DNA of 64,000 bases from positions 2,666,001-2,730,000 of the forward strand of contig NZ_CP072852.1 in NCBI RefSeq assembly GCF_017948265.1, written 5' to 3'. The DNA comes from Rhodoferax sp. PAMC 29310 (GTDB taxonomy: Bacteria; Pseudomonadota; Gammaproteobacteria; Burkholderiales; Burkholderiaceae_C). The position numbers and the translations under genes were made by a program. A model generated the notes under the pieces. It saw only the letters and a program-made list of their open reading frames with translations. It searched no databases and was not told the DNA's origin. Below, piece by piece: positions 27,494 to 36,316 of the stretch (within the stretch, counting starts at the first letter, position 1; the number at the start of each line of letters is the position of its first letter).

Positions 27494-28987
27494 ATGACCT
27501 ACCTACTCGCCCTGGACCAGGGCACCTCCAGCTCTCGCAGCATTGTGTTTGACGCCGCTGGCCGCACCGTGGCCCAGGCCCAGCGGGAGTTGAACCAGAT
27601 CTACCCCCAGCCGGGCTGGGTCGAACACGACCCGCAGGAAATCTGGCGCACCCAACTGGCCACCGCCCGCGAAGTGCTGCTCAAAGCCGGCATTGAAGCG
27701 AAGGACGTGCAGGCCATTGGCATCACCAATCAACGTGAAACCACGGTGGTGTGGAATCGCCGCACCGGGCTGCCGATCCACCACGCCATCGTCTGGCAAG
27801 ACCGCCGGGCAGAACCAACTTGTATTGCGCTGCGCGAACGCGGCCTGGCGGAAACCATCCGGCAAAAAACCGGTCTGCTGGTGGACGCCTATTTTTCCGG
27901 CACCAAGCTCAAATGGTTGCTGGACAACGTTCGGGGCGCCCGTCAACTGGCAGAAAACGGCGAATTGGCTTTTGGCACGGTGGACAGTTGGCTGATCTGG
28001 CGCCTCACCAACGGCACCGTGCATGCCACGGACGTGAGCAACGCAGCGCGCACCATGCTGTTCAATGTTCACACTAACCAGTGGGACCCGGAGTTGCTCC
28101 AGGCCCTGGATATTCCCGCCGCGATGATGCCTGAGGTTCAACCCTCAAGCTCACACTTTGGCGAGGTCAGCCCTGACCTGTTGGGCCACGCGATTCCGAT
28201 TGGCGGGGTCGCTGGTGACCAGCAAAGCGCGCTGTTTGGGCAAGCCTGCTTCAAGGCGGGCATGGCGAAAAACACCTATGGAACCGGTTGCTTCATGCTG
28301 ATGCACACGGGCGATCATTTTGAAACCTCGCACAACGGCCTGATCACCAGCGCCGCCGCGCAGCCGTCCAACACCCCCGCCTATGTGTTTGAGGGCAGCG
28401 TCTTTGTGGGCGGTGCCGTGGTGCAGTGGCTGCGCGACGGGCTCAACGCCATCAAAGGCAGCGGCGAAGTTCAGTCCCTGGCGGAAAGCGTGCCGGATGC
28501 GGGCGGGGTGATGATGGTTCCGGCCTTCACCGGCTTGGGCGCCCCCTACTGGAACCCCGACGCCCGCGGCACCATCACGGGCCTGACTCGCGGCAGCACG
28601 GTGGCCCACATTGCAAGAGCGGCACTGGAGAGCATTGCTTTTCAAAGCGCGGCGCTGTTGCAGGCCATGAGCCGTGACGCGATTGACGCCGGCATTGCCC
28701 CTGTGTCCGAACTGCGAGTGGATGGTGGCGCCTGTATCAATGACTTGCTGATGCAGTTCCAGGCCGACCTGCTGGGCATTCCCGTGGTGCGCCCCGCCGT
28801 CACTGAAACGACCGCCTTGGGGGCCGCTTATCTGGCGGGCCTGTCCACCGGAGTTTACAAAAGCACGGACGAATTGTCTGACCTGTGGAAAGCCGACCGG
28901 CGCTTCTTGCCCACCTTGGCCCCGCACCGGGCGAAGGAGCTCATGGCGCGCTGGGAACATGCGGTGCGACAAACCGTGGCGCTGTAA
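27494..28987 (+). CDS. glpK: glycerol kinase
   Basis: 497 residues of the FGGY kinase family; phosphorylates glycerol with ATP to glycerol-3-phosphate. The N-terminus [20 protein letters not shown] is the ATP-binding start, and glycerol kinase stretches follow: QREPGWVEHD-like [29 protein letters not shown], and the C-terminal FGGY signature region around [20 protein letters not shown]. Probably cotranscribed with glpR. The allosteric fructose-bisphosphate site cannot be judged here. Confidence 0.97.
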   Translation: MTYLLALDQGTSSSRSIVFDAAGRTVAQAQRELNQIYPQPGWVEHDPQEIWRTQLATAREVLLKAGIEAKDVQAIGITNQRETTVVWNRRTGLPIHHAIVWQDRRAEPTCIALRERGLAETIRQKTGLLVDAYFSGTKLKWLLDNVRGARQLAENGELAFGTVDSWLIWRLTNGTVHATDVSNAARTMLFNVHTNQWDPELLQALDIPAAMMPEVQPSSSHFGEVSPDLLGHAIPIGGVAGDQQSALFGQACFKAGMAKNTYGTGCFMLMHTGDHFETSHNGLITSAAAQPSNTPAYVFEGSVFVGGAVVQWLRDGLNAIKGSGEVQSLAESVPDAGGVMMVPAFTGLGAPYWNPDARGTITGLTRGSTVAHIARAALESIAFQSAALLQAMSRDAIDAGIAPVSELRVDGGACINDLLMQFQADLLGIPVVRPAVTETTALGAAYLAGLSTGVYKSTDELSDLWKADRRFLPTLAPHRAKELMARWEHAVRQTVAL

Positions 28988-29062
28988 CCCGGCCCAGCTT
29001 CGTTTTTGAGTAGACTCATTTGATTTGGCGCCCACCCCGTGGCCCACCACCCGAGGATATTC

Positions 29063-29890
29063 ATGAACGAACGCATTGCATTCATTGGCGGGGGCAACAT
29101 GGCCAGCGCCATCATTGGCGGGCTGATTGCCCAGGGCAAATCCATCGACCAGATCGACGTGGTCGAGCCCTTTACTGACGCCCGCGCCAAGCTGCTCAGC
29201 AGCTTTGGCATCACCGCCCACGCTGAAGCCGGCGCTTTTCTGGCCGGTGCCGACCTGCTGGTGTGGGCCGTGAAACCCCAAACCTTCAAAGAGGCTGCAG
29301 CGTCTGTACGCGCTCACAACCAGCACGGTTTGCACCTGAGCGTGGCGGCCGGCATTTCCAGTGACAGCATTGCGCGCTGGCTTGGGAGCGAACGGGTGGT
29401 GCGCGCCATGCCCAACACCCCGGCCCTGATTGCCAAGGGCATCACCGGCCTGTTTGCGCGAGCCGAAGTTACCGCATCCGACAAGGCCCTCGTCGACCAG
29501 GTCATCTCGTCCACGGGGGAATTCATCTGGCTGGACGACGAGGCGCAACTGGACGCGGTCACGGCCCTGTCGGGTTCCGGCCCGGCTTACATGTTTTATT
29601 TCATGGAAGCCATGACGACGGCTGGCGTCGAGATGGGATTGCCCAAAGACACCGCCTACCGGCTGGCTGTGGCCACCTTCATGGGTGCGGGTGAATTGGC
29701 GCATCGCTCAGACGAGGCACCCGAGGTGTTGCGCGCGCGCGTGACGTCCAAGGGCGGCACCACTTATGCGGCTCTCTCGTCCATGGAGCATGACGACATC
29801 AAGGGCCAGTTTGTTCGGGCTATGCACGCCGCGGGGCAGCGGGCCAAAGAGCTGGGTGAAGAATTTGGCGCGGCCCAAGGCGCAAGGTAA
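29063..29890 (+). CDS. proC: pyrroline-5-carboxylate reductase
   Basis: 275 residues; the last step of proline synthesis, reducing pyrroline-5-carboxylate with NAD(P)H. The N-terminal dinucleotide fold is IAFIGGGNMASAIIGGL; VVRAMPNTPALIAKGITGLF and ALSGSGPAYMFYFMEAM are the family signatures, with a C-terminal helical dimerisation domain (SKGGTTYAALSSMEHDDIKG). The ATG at 29063 has GAGGAT upstream; a GTG at 29039 would add eight unrelated residues. It is a separate unit between glpK and the convergent ubiA. Confidence 0.96.
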   Translation: MNERIAFIGGGNMASAIIGGLIAQGKSIDQIDVVEPFTDARAKLLSSFGITAHAEAGAFLAGADLLVWAVKPQTFKEAAASVRAHNQHGLHLSVAAGISSDSIARWLGSERVVRAMPNTPALIAKGITGLFARAEVTASDKALVDQVISSTGEFIWLDDEAQLDAVTALSGSGPAYMFYFMEAMTTAGVEMGLPKDTAYRLAVATFMGAGELAHRSDEAPEVLRARVTSKGGTTYAALSSMEHDDIKGQFVRAMHAAGQRAKELGEEFGAAQGAR

Positions 29891-29914
29891 ATTGTGGGCC
29901 ACCGGGGCAACGAC

Positions 29915-30832
29915 TCACGCCAGGGAGTAGCTCAATGCGACACCTGCAAACAAGGTGAACCCCAGCCAGTGATTCAGGCGAAAGGCCTTGAAACAGCCGT
30001 CCCGCGTGCGGGAGCGAATCAAGGTGAAGTGCCAAAACACCTGGACCAACGCCACCAATATTGCTATATAAAACAGAGCGCCTTGCGCATATTTATCAAG
30101 GGCCAGAGCCCAAATAGACATGTACCCCAGGTAACAGGCCATGATGACGGGCACATCCCAACGCCCCAGTGTGATGGCCGAGGTTTTCATGCCAATCCTC
30201 AGGTCATCATCCCGGTCCACCATGGCGTACTCGGTGTCATAGGCCAGCACCCACAACAGGTTGCCCAGCAGCAACACCCAAGCCAAGGTCGGCACGCTGG
30301 ACTGCATGGCGACAACGCTGAAAGCGCCGTTGCCCAACACGGCCGCGAATGCCATCGGAATCCCAAAGCTGAAGGCGACACCCAGCACCGCCTGCGGCAT
30401 GGAGACATAGCGCTTGGCATAAGGGTAAATCAACGTCACCGCCAGGGCGGCGACCGACCACGCCACAGTCACGGCGTTGGTCGTCAGCACCAGTAAAAAG
30501 GCCAGCAAAGCCAGCACGGCACCCAGCCCCAGCGCTTCTTTCACGGTCACGGCGCCCGTTGTGACCGGGCGCCCGGCTGTGCGTTTGACGTGACGGTCAA
30601 ACTCGCGGTCCGCCACGTCATTGATACAGCAACCTGCACTGCGCATCAAGACGGTTCCCAGCGTGAACACGGTGATCAAATGCCAGCCCGGAAACCCGCC
30701 GGAAGCCACCCATAAAGCGGTGAGCGTGGGCCACAGCAGCAGCAGCCAGCCGGCAGGCCGGTCCCAACGGATGAGGGCCAAATACAGGGACGCTTTGCTG
30801 CGCGGCGTTGGCGCGTTTAGCACCTCGCTCAC
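29915..30832 (-). CDS. ubiA: 4-hydroxybenzoate octaprenyltransferase
   Basis: About 305 residues, a membrane prenyltransferase of ubiquinone synthesis with seven to nine helices. Both Mg-pyrophosphate-binding motifs are present: [19 protein letters not shown] at about 75-95 and the second Asp-rich motif [13 protein letters not shown] at about 200. I chose the GTG at 30832, whose bases overlap the stop of the upstream peroxidase gene (GTGA), giving translational coupling; a GTG at 30880 would add 16 residues. Last gene of an oxyR-peroxidase-ubiA unit. Confidence 0.93.
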   Translation of the reverse strand: MSEVLNAPTPRSKASLYLALIRWDRPAGWLLLLWPTLTALWVASGGFPGWHLITVFTLGTVLMRSAGCCINDVADREFDRHVKRTAGRPVTTGAVTVKEALGLGAVLALLAFLLVLTTNAVTVAWSVAALAVTLIYPYAKRYVSMPQAVLGVAFSFGIPMAFAAVLGNGAFSVVAMQSSVPTLAWVLLLGNLLWVLAYDTEYAMVDRDDDLRIGMKTSAITLGRWDVPVIMACYLGYMSIWALALDKYAQGALFYIAILVALVQVFWHFTLIRSRTRDGCFKAFRLNHWLGFTLFAGVALSYSLA

Positions 30833-31725
30833 AAGCCCAGATGGCGCAGGTCCAGACGCCCTCCCTGCATCGGTGGACACCAGAAAAATGCGCCCGTCAC
30901 CGGCTTTGAGAAACGGAACAACGCATCGGTCACGCCATCGTCCACCCCCGCCATGCGGCGCATTTGTACTTCAAACGCGTCAAACGACTTGCCAAACGAC
31001 ACAAACACCAAGCCCGCGCTTTGTCCCTGTGACCAAGGCATGGAGCGGCGCACCACAAACGCCGATGGCTCAAAACTTTCCTGCTCGACACGCTTCACAT
31101 GCGCTGACGCAGGCGCGTCAGCGAGTTCGACGTTGTCGCTGCGCCGGCGCCCAAAAGTGTGGTCTTGCTCTCTGCCCGTCATGGCCTCAAAGGCACCCAG
31201 GTCATGAATCCATTGTTGCACCACCATGAAGCTCGACCCGTCCAGCCCCTCACCGGCACCCTGGAGCAGGGCTGCCGCCACGGCCTCCTCGCCATCGGGG
31301 TTTTCCGTGCCGTCTTCATACCCGGTCAGGTCTCGCCCATGGCCATTCGGGCCTTTGCCGTGGCGAAACGCATCAATCAATTTATCCAGATGAAAAGCGG
31401 GCGACAGCGCGGCCTCAACTTGTCGGGTGAGGTGTACCAAGTCACCCCGGTCGGCAGCGCGCAACCAGACGCACAAGGAAGTCGGCGTGCTCGGCACTGG
31501 AACTCCGTCTGCGTCCAGCGCCACAAACGGGTGCAGGCCCGGCACCTCGGCTCCCAGCGCCTCAACCAACTCAGGCCCCAGCCCCACCAGCACGGTCAGT
31601 CCATCCACCAAATCCAAAAACTGACGCAACTGCTCACGAACGGCCAAGCCATCTTTCACTGAATAGAACAAATAGCGGCCCACCGTGGGGACCGGCGCCA
31701 GCACGGCGGCTTGGAAAAGAGACAT
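30829..31725 (-). CDS. Dyp-type heme peroxidase
   Basis: 298 residues of the dye-decolourising peroxidase family, a ferredoxin-like dimeric-barrel heme enzyme. The family GxxDG motif is [16 protein letters not shown] at about 145-160, where the Asp replaces the distal His of plant peroxidases, and the proximal heme His lies in [15 protein letters not shown] at about 180-195. There is no signal peptide or Tat motif, so it is cytoplasmic. It starts 15 bases after oxyR and overlaps ubiA, suggesting that it acts in peroxide defence under OxyR control. Subclass B-like by length; physiological substrate unknown. Confidence 0.9.
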   Translation of the reverse strand: MSLFQAAVLAPVPTVGRYLFYSVKDGLAVREQLRQFLDLVDGLTVLVGLGPELVEALGAEVPGLHPFVALDADGVPVPSTPTSLCVWLRAADRGDLVHLTRQVEAALSPAFHLDKLIDAFRHGKGPNGHGRDLTGYEDGTENPDGEEAVAAALLQGAGEGLDGSSFMVVQQWIHDLGAFEAMTGREQDHTFGRRRSDNVELADAPASAHVKRVEQESFEPSAFVVRRSMPWSQGQSAGLVFVSFGKSFDAFEVQMRRMAGVDDGVTDALFRFSKPVTGAFFWCPPMQGGRLDLRHLGL

Positions 31726-31740
31726 CTAAAACACTCCAAC

Positions 31741-32694
31741 TCAGGACAAACGGGTCACACCCGGCAATTCACAGGCGTAAATGGCATTGCGCAAGGCGGC
31801 AATAGCCTCATAACGGGTAAAACTACGTCGCCAGGCCAGCACCACCCGACGTGTGGGTGGATTTTTCTCAAACGGCAGGTATTTGACAAACGGATCTTCG
31901 TCGCGCTTGCGACGGGGTTTGGGCGACAGGGCCTCGCTGGGCACGCTCAGCCGGGGCACCAGCGTGACCCCCATGCCAGCGGCCACCATGTGCTTGATGG
32001 TCTCCAGGGAGGAGCCTTCAAAGCTCTTGCGAATGCCCTCGGTGTTGCTGGAGAAACGAGCGAACTCCGGGCACACCTCCAGCACATGGTCGCGAAAACA
32101 ATGGCCACTGCCCAGCAACAACATGGTTTCCTGCTTGAGCGCTTCGGTGCTCACGGTGTCATGGGCCGCCAGGTCGTGGTGAAACGGCACGGCGGCCAGA
32201 AAGGGCTCGTCATACAACGGGGCCAAGGCCAGCCCCGCGTCAGGGAAAGGCTCGGCCAGAATGGCGCAGTCAATCTCGCCGGTGCGCAGCATGTCGAGCA
32301 GCTTGACGGTGAAGTTCTCCTGCAACACCAGCGGCATTTGCGGCGTATGGGTAATCATCTGGCGCACCAGGTCTGGCAGCAGATAGGGGCCAATGGTGTA
32401 GATCACGCCCAATGTGAGTGGCCCGTCCAGCGGATCTTTGCCGCGCTTGGCGATTTCCCGGATGTGGGTGGCTTGCTCCAGCACGCTTTGGGCCTGACGA
32501 ACGATTTCTTCGCCCAAATGCGTCACAGACACCTCGTTGGCGCTTCGCTCAAACAGTTTGACTTCCAACTCCTCTTCCAACTTCTTAACGGCCACCGACA
32601 GGGTCGGCTGAGACACATGGCAGGCCTCGGCAGCACGACCAAAGTGGCGTTCTCGGGCCACGGCCACAATATATTTGAGTTCAGTGAGCGTCAT
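31741..32694 (-). CDS. oxyR: hydrogen-peroxide-sensing LysR regulator OxyR
   Basis: 317 residues. The N-terminal HTH is MTLTELKYIVAVARERHFGR followed by AAEACHVSQPTLSVAV. The redox pair is visible as Cys199 and Cys208 in GSGHCFRDHVLEVCPEF, at the same positions as in E. coli OxyR, with the context GxGHCxRDxVLE characteristic of the family. It is cotranscribed ahead of a Dyp peroxidase gene and ubiA rather than beside katG or ahpC as often seen. Divergent or autoregulatory sites were not resolved. Confidence 0.95.
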   Translation of the reverse strand: MTLTELKYIVAVARERHFGRAAEACHVSQPTLSVAVKKLEEELEVKLFERSANEVSVTHLGEEIVRQAQSVLEQATHIREIAKRGKDPLDGPLTLGVIYTIGPYLLPDLVRQMITHTPQMPLVLQENFTVKLLDMLRTGEIDCAILAEPFPDAGLALAPLYDEPFLAAVPFHHDLAAHDTVSTEALKQETMLLLGSGHCFRDHVLEVCPEFARFSSNTEGIRKSFEGSSLETIKHMVAAGMGVTLVPRLSVPSEALSPKPRRKRDEDPFVKYLPFEKNPPTRRVVLAWRRSFTRYEAIAALRNAIYACELPGVTRLS

Positions 32695-32740
32695 GCCGTC
32701 ATTGTTGCATTCAATTCGCGGGCAATGGCTGACGAGCCTC

Positions 32741-33043
32741 TCAGCGCGGCATCAGGGCGCCGCATTTCCAGCACTGCTCGAAACCGCCTTCAACCAACTC
32801 GCCACAGGTACAGAACCACCGCTGTTGCGGCACATGCTGAAGGTCATACAGGAGCGTGCGCGCCCTCTCCTCCTGTTGCTCATGGTGAATCCAGACCTCG
32901 GGCAAGCACTGGTCGGGAGGCAGGCCACCAGCCAAGCCGGACAGGTAGGCTCGCTCCACACTGCTCTCAATACCCTCCACGGCCAGGGCGTCGGCCCACA
33001 GGGTGGCAATGGCAAGGTTCGGAGCTTGTGTCAATCGCAGCAT
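32741..33043 (-). CDS. small zinc-ribbon protein, DUF2007-like
   Basis: 100 residues. The N-terminal two thirds (MLRLTQAPNLAIATLWADAL, then AVEGIESSVERAYLSGL) resemble DUF2007 putative signal-transducing proteins; the C-terminus has a rubredoxin-like zinc ribbon with CTCGE and CWKCG (four cysteines). It stands 47 bases from oxyR and 42 from the GGDEF-EAL gene, all on the minus strand. No specific function can be assigned. Confidence 0.75.
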   Translation of the reverse strand: MLRLTQAPNLAIATLWADALAVEGIESSVERAYLSGLAGGLPPDQCLPEVWIHHEQQEERARTLLYDLQHVPQQRWFCTCGELVEGGFEQCWKCGALMPR

Positions 33044-33084
33044 GGACTTGAGGATACGCGCTTTCGATCAAGCGCTTACTCCTG

Positions 33085-36000
33085 CTAGGACTCCGTCAGG
33101 GCGGACAGCTGCGCCAGCAAAGACTGGCTGGGGCCCTGCAGCTCGCCAAGGCGAGCGCAGGCCTGCTCACCTTCGCCGCTTGATTTCAGCTCACACAGAC
33201 GTCCGGCAACGACATGCACACGGTCATGCAGAGGCGAAACAGATTCAAAACCCGGCCGCGAGCCGTGGTGCACCAGACCATCGCCCACCAGCCATCCGCC
33301 CAGTCGGCACTCGGTGGGCCCGAGCGGTGGCGGCTCCAGGCGCTCGCCTTTGATGTAGCGCTCAACCGCACCCAGCCAGGCCCGGTGTTCCACGCCGGCA
33401 ATCAACAAGGGCAAGTCCTGCGGACGAATCAGGACCTGGTCGCGCCAGGCTGGTGCTGGCTGCCAGCGACGCAACCACCCCTCAATTTCAGAACCCGGCA
33501 TGGCGGGCGCAATGCCATTTCCCTGCGCCAGATGGCACCCGAGTTGGAGCAGCATCACCCCATGCTCCACGGTCTCCACTCCCTCGGCAATCACCTCACG
33601 CCGGAAAGTCGAGGCCAACCCAATGATGCCCTCGAGAATGGCGAGATCATCCGGATCGTCCAGCATATTGCGCACAAAACTCTGGTCAATTTTGAGTTGA
33701 CTCACCGGCAAGTGCTTGAGGTACGTGAGCGACGAGTAGCCGGTGCCGAAGTCGTCCAGCGCAAAAGTGACGCCATAGCGACGACATTCACTCATCACCG
33801 TTGAGACGTGGGCCATGTCGGTCATGGCGCTGGTCTCAAGCACTTCCAGCTGGAGGCAATCTGGCGGCAGATCAATGCATGCATCCTGCACTGCACGCAA
33901 TCGCAAGGAGAAATCGGGCTGTTGCAGTTGGTAGGCACTCACATTCACACTCACCGGCAGCGTCAGACCTTGAAATTGCCACTGTTTGACCTGCTCCAGT
34001 GCGGTGGCCAGCACCCACTCCCCCACCTCCACGGCCAGCGCGTGGTTTTCGATCACCGGCAGAAACGCAGCAGGCGCCAACAAACCGTCCTCGGGGTGCT
34101 GCCAGCGAATCAAGGCCTCAACGCCAATCACCTGGCCAGTGCGCATATTCACCTTAGGCTGATAGTGAAGCACGAATTCAGAGTCCACCAAGGCACGCCG
34201 TATGCGCTCCAAGCTTTGGTGATGACCTCTCACGTGGCGGTCCAGCACCGTGTCAAAGACGTGGTGGCGGTTTTTCCCGGCCAGCTTGGCTTGGTACATG
34301 GCCTGGTCGGCCTGGCGCAGCAACTGATCCGCGTCCACCCCTTCCGATTGGGGAAAAAAGGTGACCCCCAGACTCGCAGAGACTTGCAGGGTTTGACCAT
34401 TCAACTGGACCGGTTTGGCGGCAGCCGACAGCAGCCGGGTCAGCATGGGTAAACAGGCGTCGGCATTGTCCAGATCCAACAGCACCGCCACAAACTCGTC
34501 GCCGCCCAGGCGCGCCAGCGTGTCGCCCTCACGCTGGGTCTGCCCCATTCGCGCCGCCAGAGCGATCAACAACTGGTCCCCGGTTTGGTGACCGTAGCGG
34601 TCATTGATGGCCTTGAATCCATCCAGATCCAGATAGGCCACGGCCAACAGGGTGCCGCGTCGCTGCGCTTGAACCATGCCCTGATGAAGCCGGTCCGCCA
34701 GCAACACCCGATTGGGCAAGCCTGTAAGCGCATCGAAATGCGCGATGTGCTCCAACTGCTTTTGATGGGCCTTCATTTCCGTGATGTCGTGAATGGCCAC
34801 CTGAATGGCACGCTCACCCTGGTAAACAATGGCCGTCCCTTGCACCTCGACATCAATGGTGCGCCCATCTAACCGGAGAAAGCGCGCCTCCACCATGCCG
34901 GTCACCGGCATGTCGCTGTTGATGCGTTCCATGCGGGCCCGCTGGCTGACTTGGCTATCGGGGTGGATCAAGTCCTGCGCTTGGTGGGTCATCAACTGCG
35001 CCGCATCACGTGCGCCAAACAATTTGATCGCTGCTTCGTTCACAAATAGCAAGGTTCCCATTCGGTGAACCAAAATGGGCTGAGGCGTGAATTCCACCAG
35101 GCTTCGGTAGCGCGCCTCACTTTCCCGCAACCCCTCCTCTGCCAGCCTGCGCACCGTGATGTCCTGCGTCACGCCCACTGCCTTCAAGGGCGTTCCATCG
35201 GGCGAATAGCTGATTTCTGCCTTTTCACGTACCCAGCGGATATCTCGCCCCACCTGCACCCGGTGTTCATGGTCAAAATGGCCAGACTTCACGGCACTGA
35301 GCCAAGCCTCTCCCATGGCATCGCGGTCCAAGGAGTACACACCGGCCAGGCAGGTGGCCTGATTTAGCACGGTGCCCTCTCTCAAACCCAGTATGCGGCA
35401 GGCCTCGTCCGAAAATCGCATGATGTCCGTGCCCAACTCATACCCCCAACTCCCGACGCGGGCAACCCCTTGAGCTCGCTGCAAGTCCAACTTGCCAGCC
35501 TCCATGTCGGCCGTGCGCTGGATCAGCGCAGCCGCGGCCTCCCGCGATTCGTCGATCCGATTTTGGTAGACGCGAACAACAAAGAAGGCAATCAGGGCCG
35601 CCATGATGTAGACAATGATTTGATCCACGCCATGCCAGACCAGCGGAATGGCGTATGCCCGCGCCAACCAGCCCCACTGTTCAGCCGCGATCAAACCGAC
35701 AGTGGCGACCACCGTCAGACCCGCGGTGATCACCGCAGACAACGGGCTGAGCAACCAACCGGTCATCAAAATAATCAAGGGATAGGCAATGACGACCGGT
35801 GACATGACGCCACCAGTGAAAACCGCTATTACAGTCACCGCACTCCATGCCCCTATAGCCAAAAAACGCATGGCATGGCGCCAATGACCCCGGTACTGAA
35901 TCAGCCATGCCACCAACGCAATGGCAGCGACGCCGATCGCTCCCCAAACTCGCTCAGGTTGCTGGGGCAAAACGACGCGCAGTACGAGAACGGCAATTGC

Positions 36001-36126
36001 CGCACCCACCAGCAATGCGGCGATGGAAAACCTCAGAAAGGTTAGCGACAGGGCCGGCGAGATCGGGCTGCGATGCGTATTGGCATCGCGCAAAAGCAAT
36101 TTCGGCGGCAACGGTTTTTCTGACAC
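33085..36126 (-). CDS. membrane PAS-PAS-GGDEF-EAL protein with C-terminal CZB zinc-binding domain
   Basis: 1013 residues. In order: an N-terminal membrane module of about six helices (about 25-190), PAS (about 215-335), a second PAS (about 340-455), GGDEF (about 465-625) with intact LARLGGDEFVAVL and an I-site RxxD (REGD) five residues earlier, EAL (about 640-890) with intact GVEALIRWQHP and LDDFGTGYSSLTY, then a CZB domain at about 912-972. The CZB pattern is complete: HRAW (His914), CRLGGW (Cys940) and HDRVH (His967, His971). It could both make and degrade cyclic di-GMP, tuned by zinc or by a membrane or PAS signal. GTG start at 36126 with GGGAG upstream. A close paralogue lies directly upstream. 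Confidence 0.9.
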   Translation of the reverse strand: MSEKPLPPKLLLRDANTHRSPISPALSLTFLRFSIAALLVGAAIAVLVLRVVLPQQPERVWGAIGVAAIALVAWLIQYRGHWRHAMRFLAIGAWSAVTVIAVFTGGVMSPVVIAYPLIILMTGWLLSPLSAVITAGLTVVATVGLIAAEQWGWLARAYAIPLVWHGVDQIIVYIMAALIAFFVVRVYQNRIDESREAAAALIQRTADMEAGKLDLQRAQGVARVGSWGYELGTDIMRFSDEACRILGLREGTVLNQATCLAGVYSLDRDAMGEAWLSAVKSGHFDHEHRVQVGRDIRWVREKAEISYSPDGTPLKAVGVTQDITVRRLAEEGLRESEARYRSLVEFTPQPILVHRMGTLLFVNEAAIKLFGARDAAQLMTHQAQDLIHPDSQVSQRARMERINSDMPVTGMVEARFLRLDGRTIDVEVQGTAIVYQGERAIQVAIHDITEMKAHQKQLEHIAHFDALTGLPNRVLLADRLHQGMVQAQRRGTLLAVAYLDLDGFKAINDRYGHQTGDQLLIALAARMGQTQREGDTLARLGGDEFVAVLLDLDNADACLPMLTRLLSAAAKPVQLNGQTLQVSASLGVTFFPQSEGVDADQLLRQADQAMYQAKLAGKNRHHVFDTVLDRHVRGHHQSLERIRRALVDSEFVLHYQPKVNMRTGQVIGVEALIRWQHPEDGLLAPAAFLPVIENHALAVEVGEWVLATALEQVKQWQFQGLTLPVSVNVSAYQLQQPDFSLRLRAVQDACIDLPPDCLQLEVLETSAMTDMAHVSTVMSECRRYGVTFALDDFGTGYSSLTYLKHLPVSQLKIDQSFVRNMLDDPDDLAILEGIIGLASTFRREVIAEGVETVEHGVMLLQLGCHLAQGNGIAPAMPGSEIEGWLRRWQPAPAWRDQVLIRPQDLPLLIAGVEHRAWLGAVERYIKGERLEPPPLGPTECRLGGWLVGDGLVHHGSRPGFESVSPLHDRVHVVAGRLCELKSSGEGEQACARLGELQGPSQSLLAQLSALTES

Positions 36127-36316
36127 GGGACTCCCAATATTGGCCCGAATGAACAGGACGGGACAGGCTCGCCATCCATTAATTTCGCCGCGCCGGCAAT
36201 GACTCCATTCATAGGTGGCGTGCGATCAACGCCATTTTGACACCAGAACGGTGGCGGTCAGGCCGCCCCTAAGCAAACACGACACCTGGCGTTGTCGCCG
36301 GGGACGAGGTGCGGCG

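Noticed and set aside
28151-29704. 517-codon minus-strand open frame across glpK and proC
   Set aside because: It spans two well-supported plus-strand genes and is rich in the residues expected from high-GC antisense reading (Gly, His, Gln, Arg).
31711-33051. 446-codon plus-strand frame opposite oxyR
   Set aside because: Antisense to OxyR, which has both redox cysteines; no domain in the plus frame.
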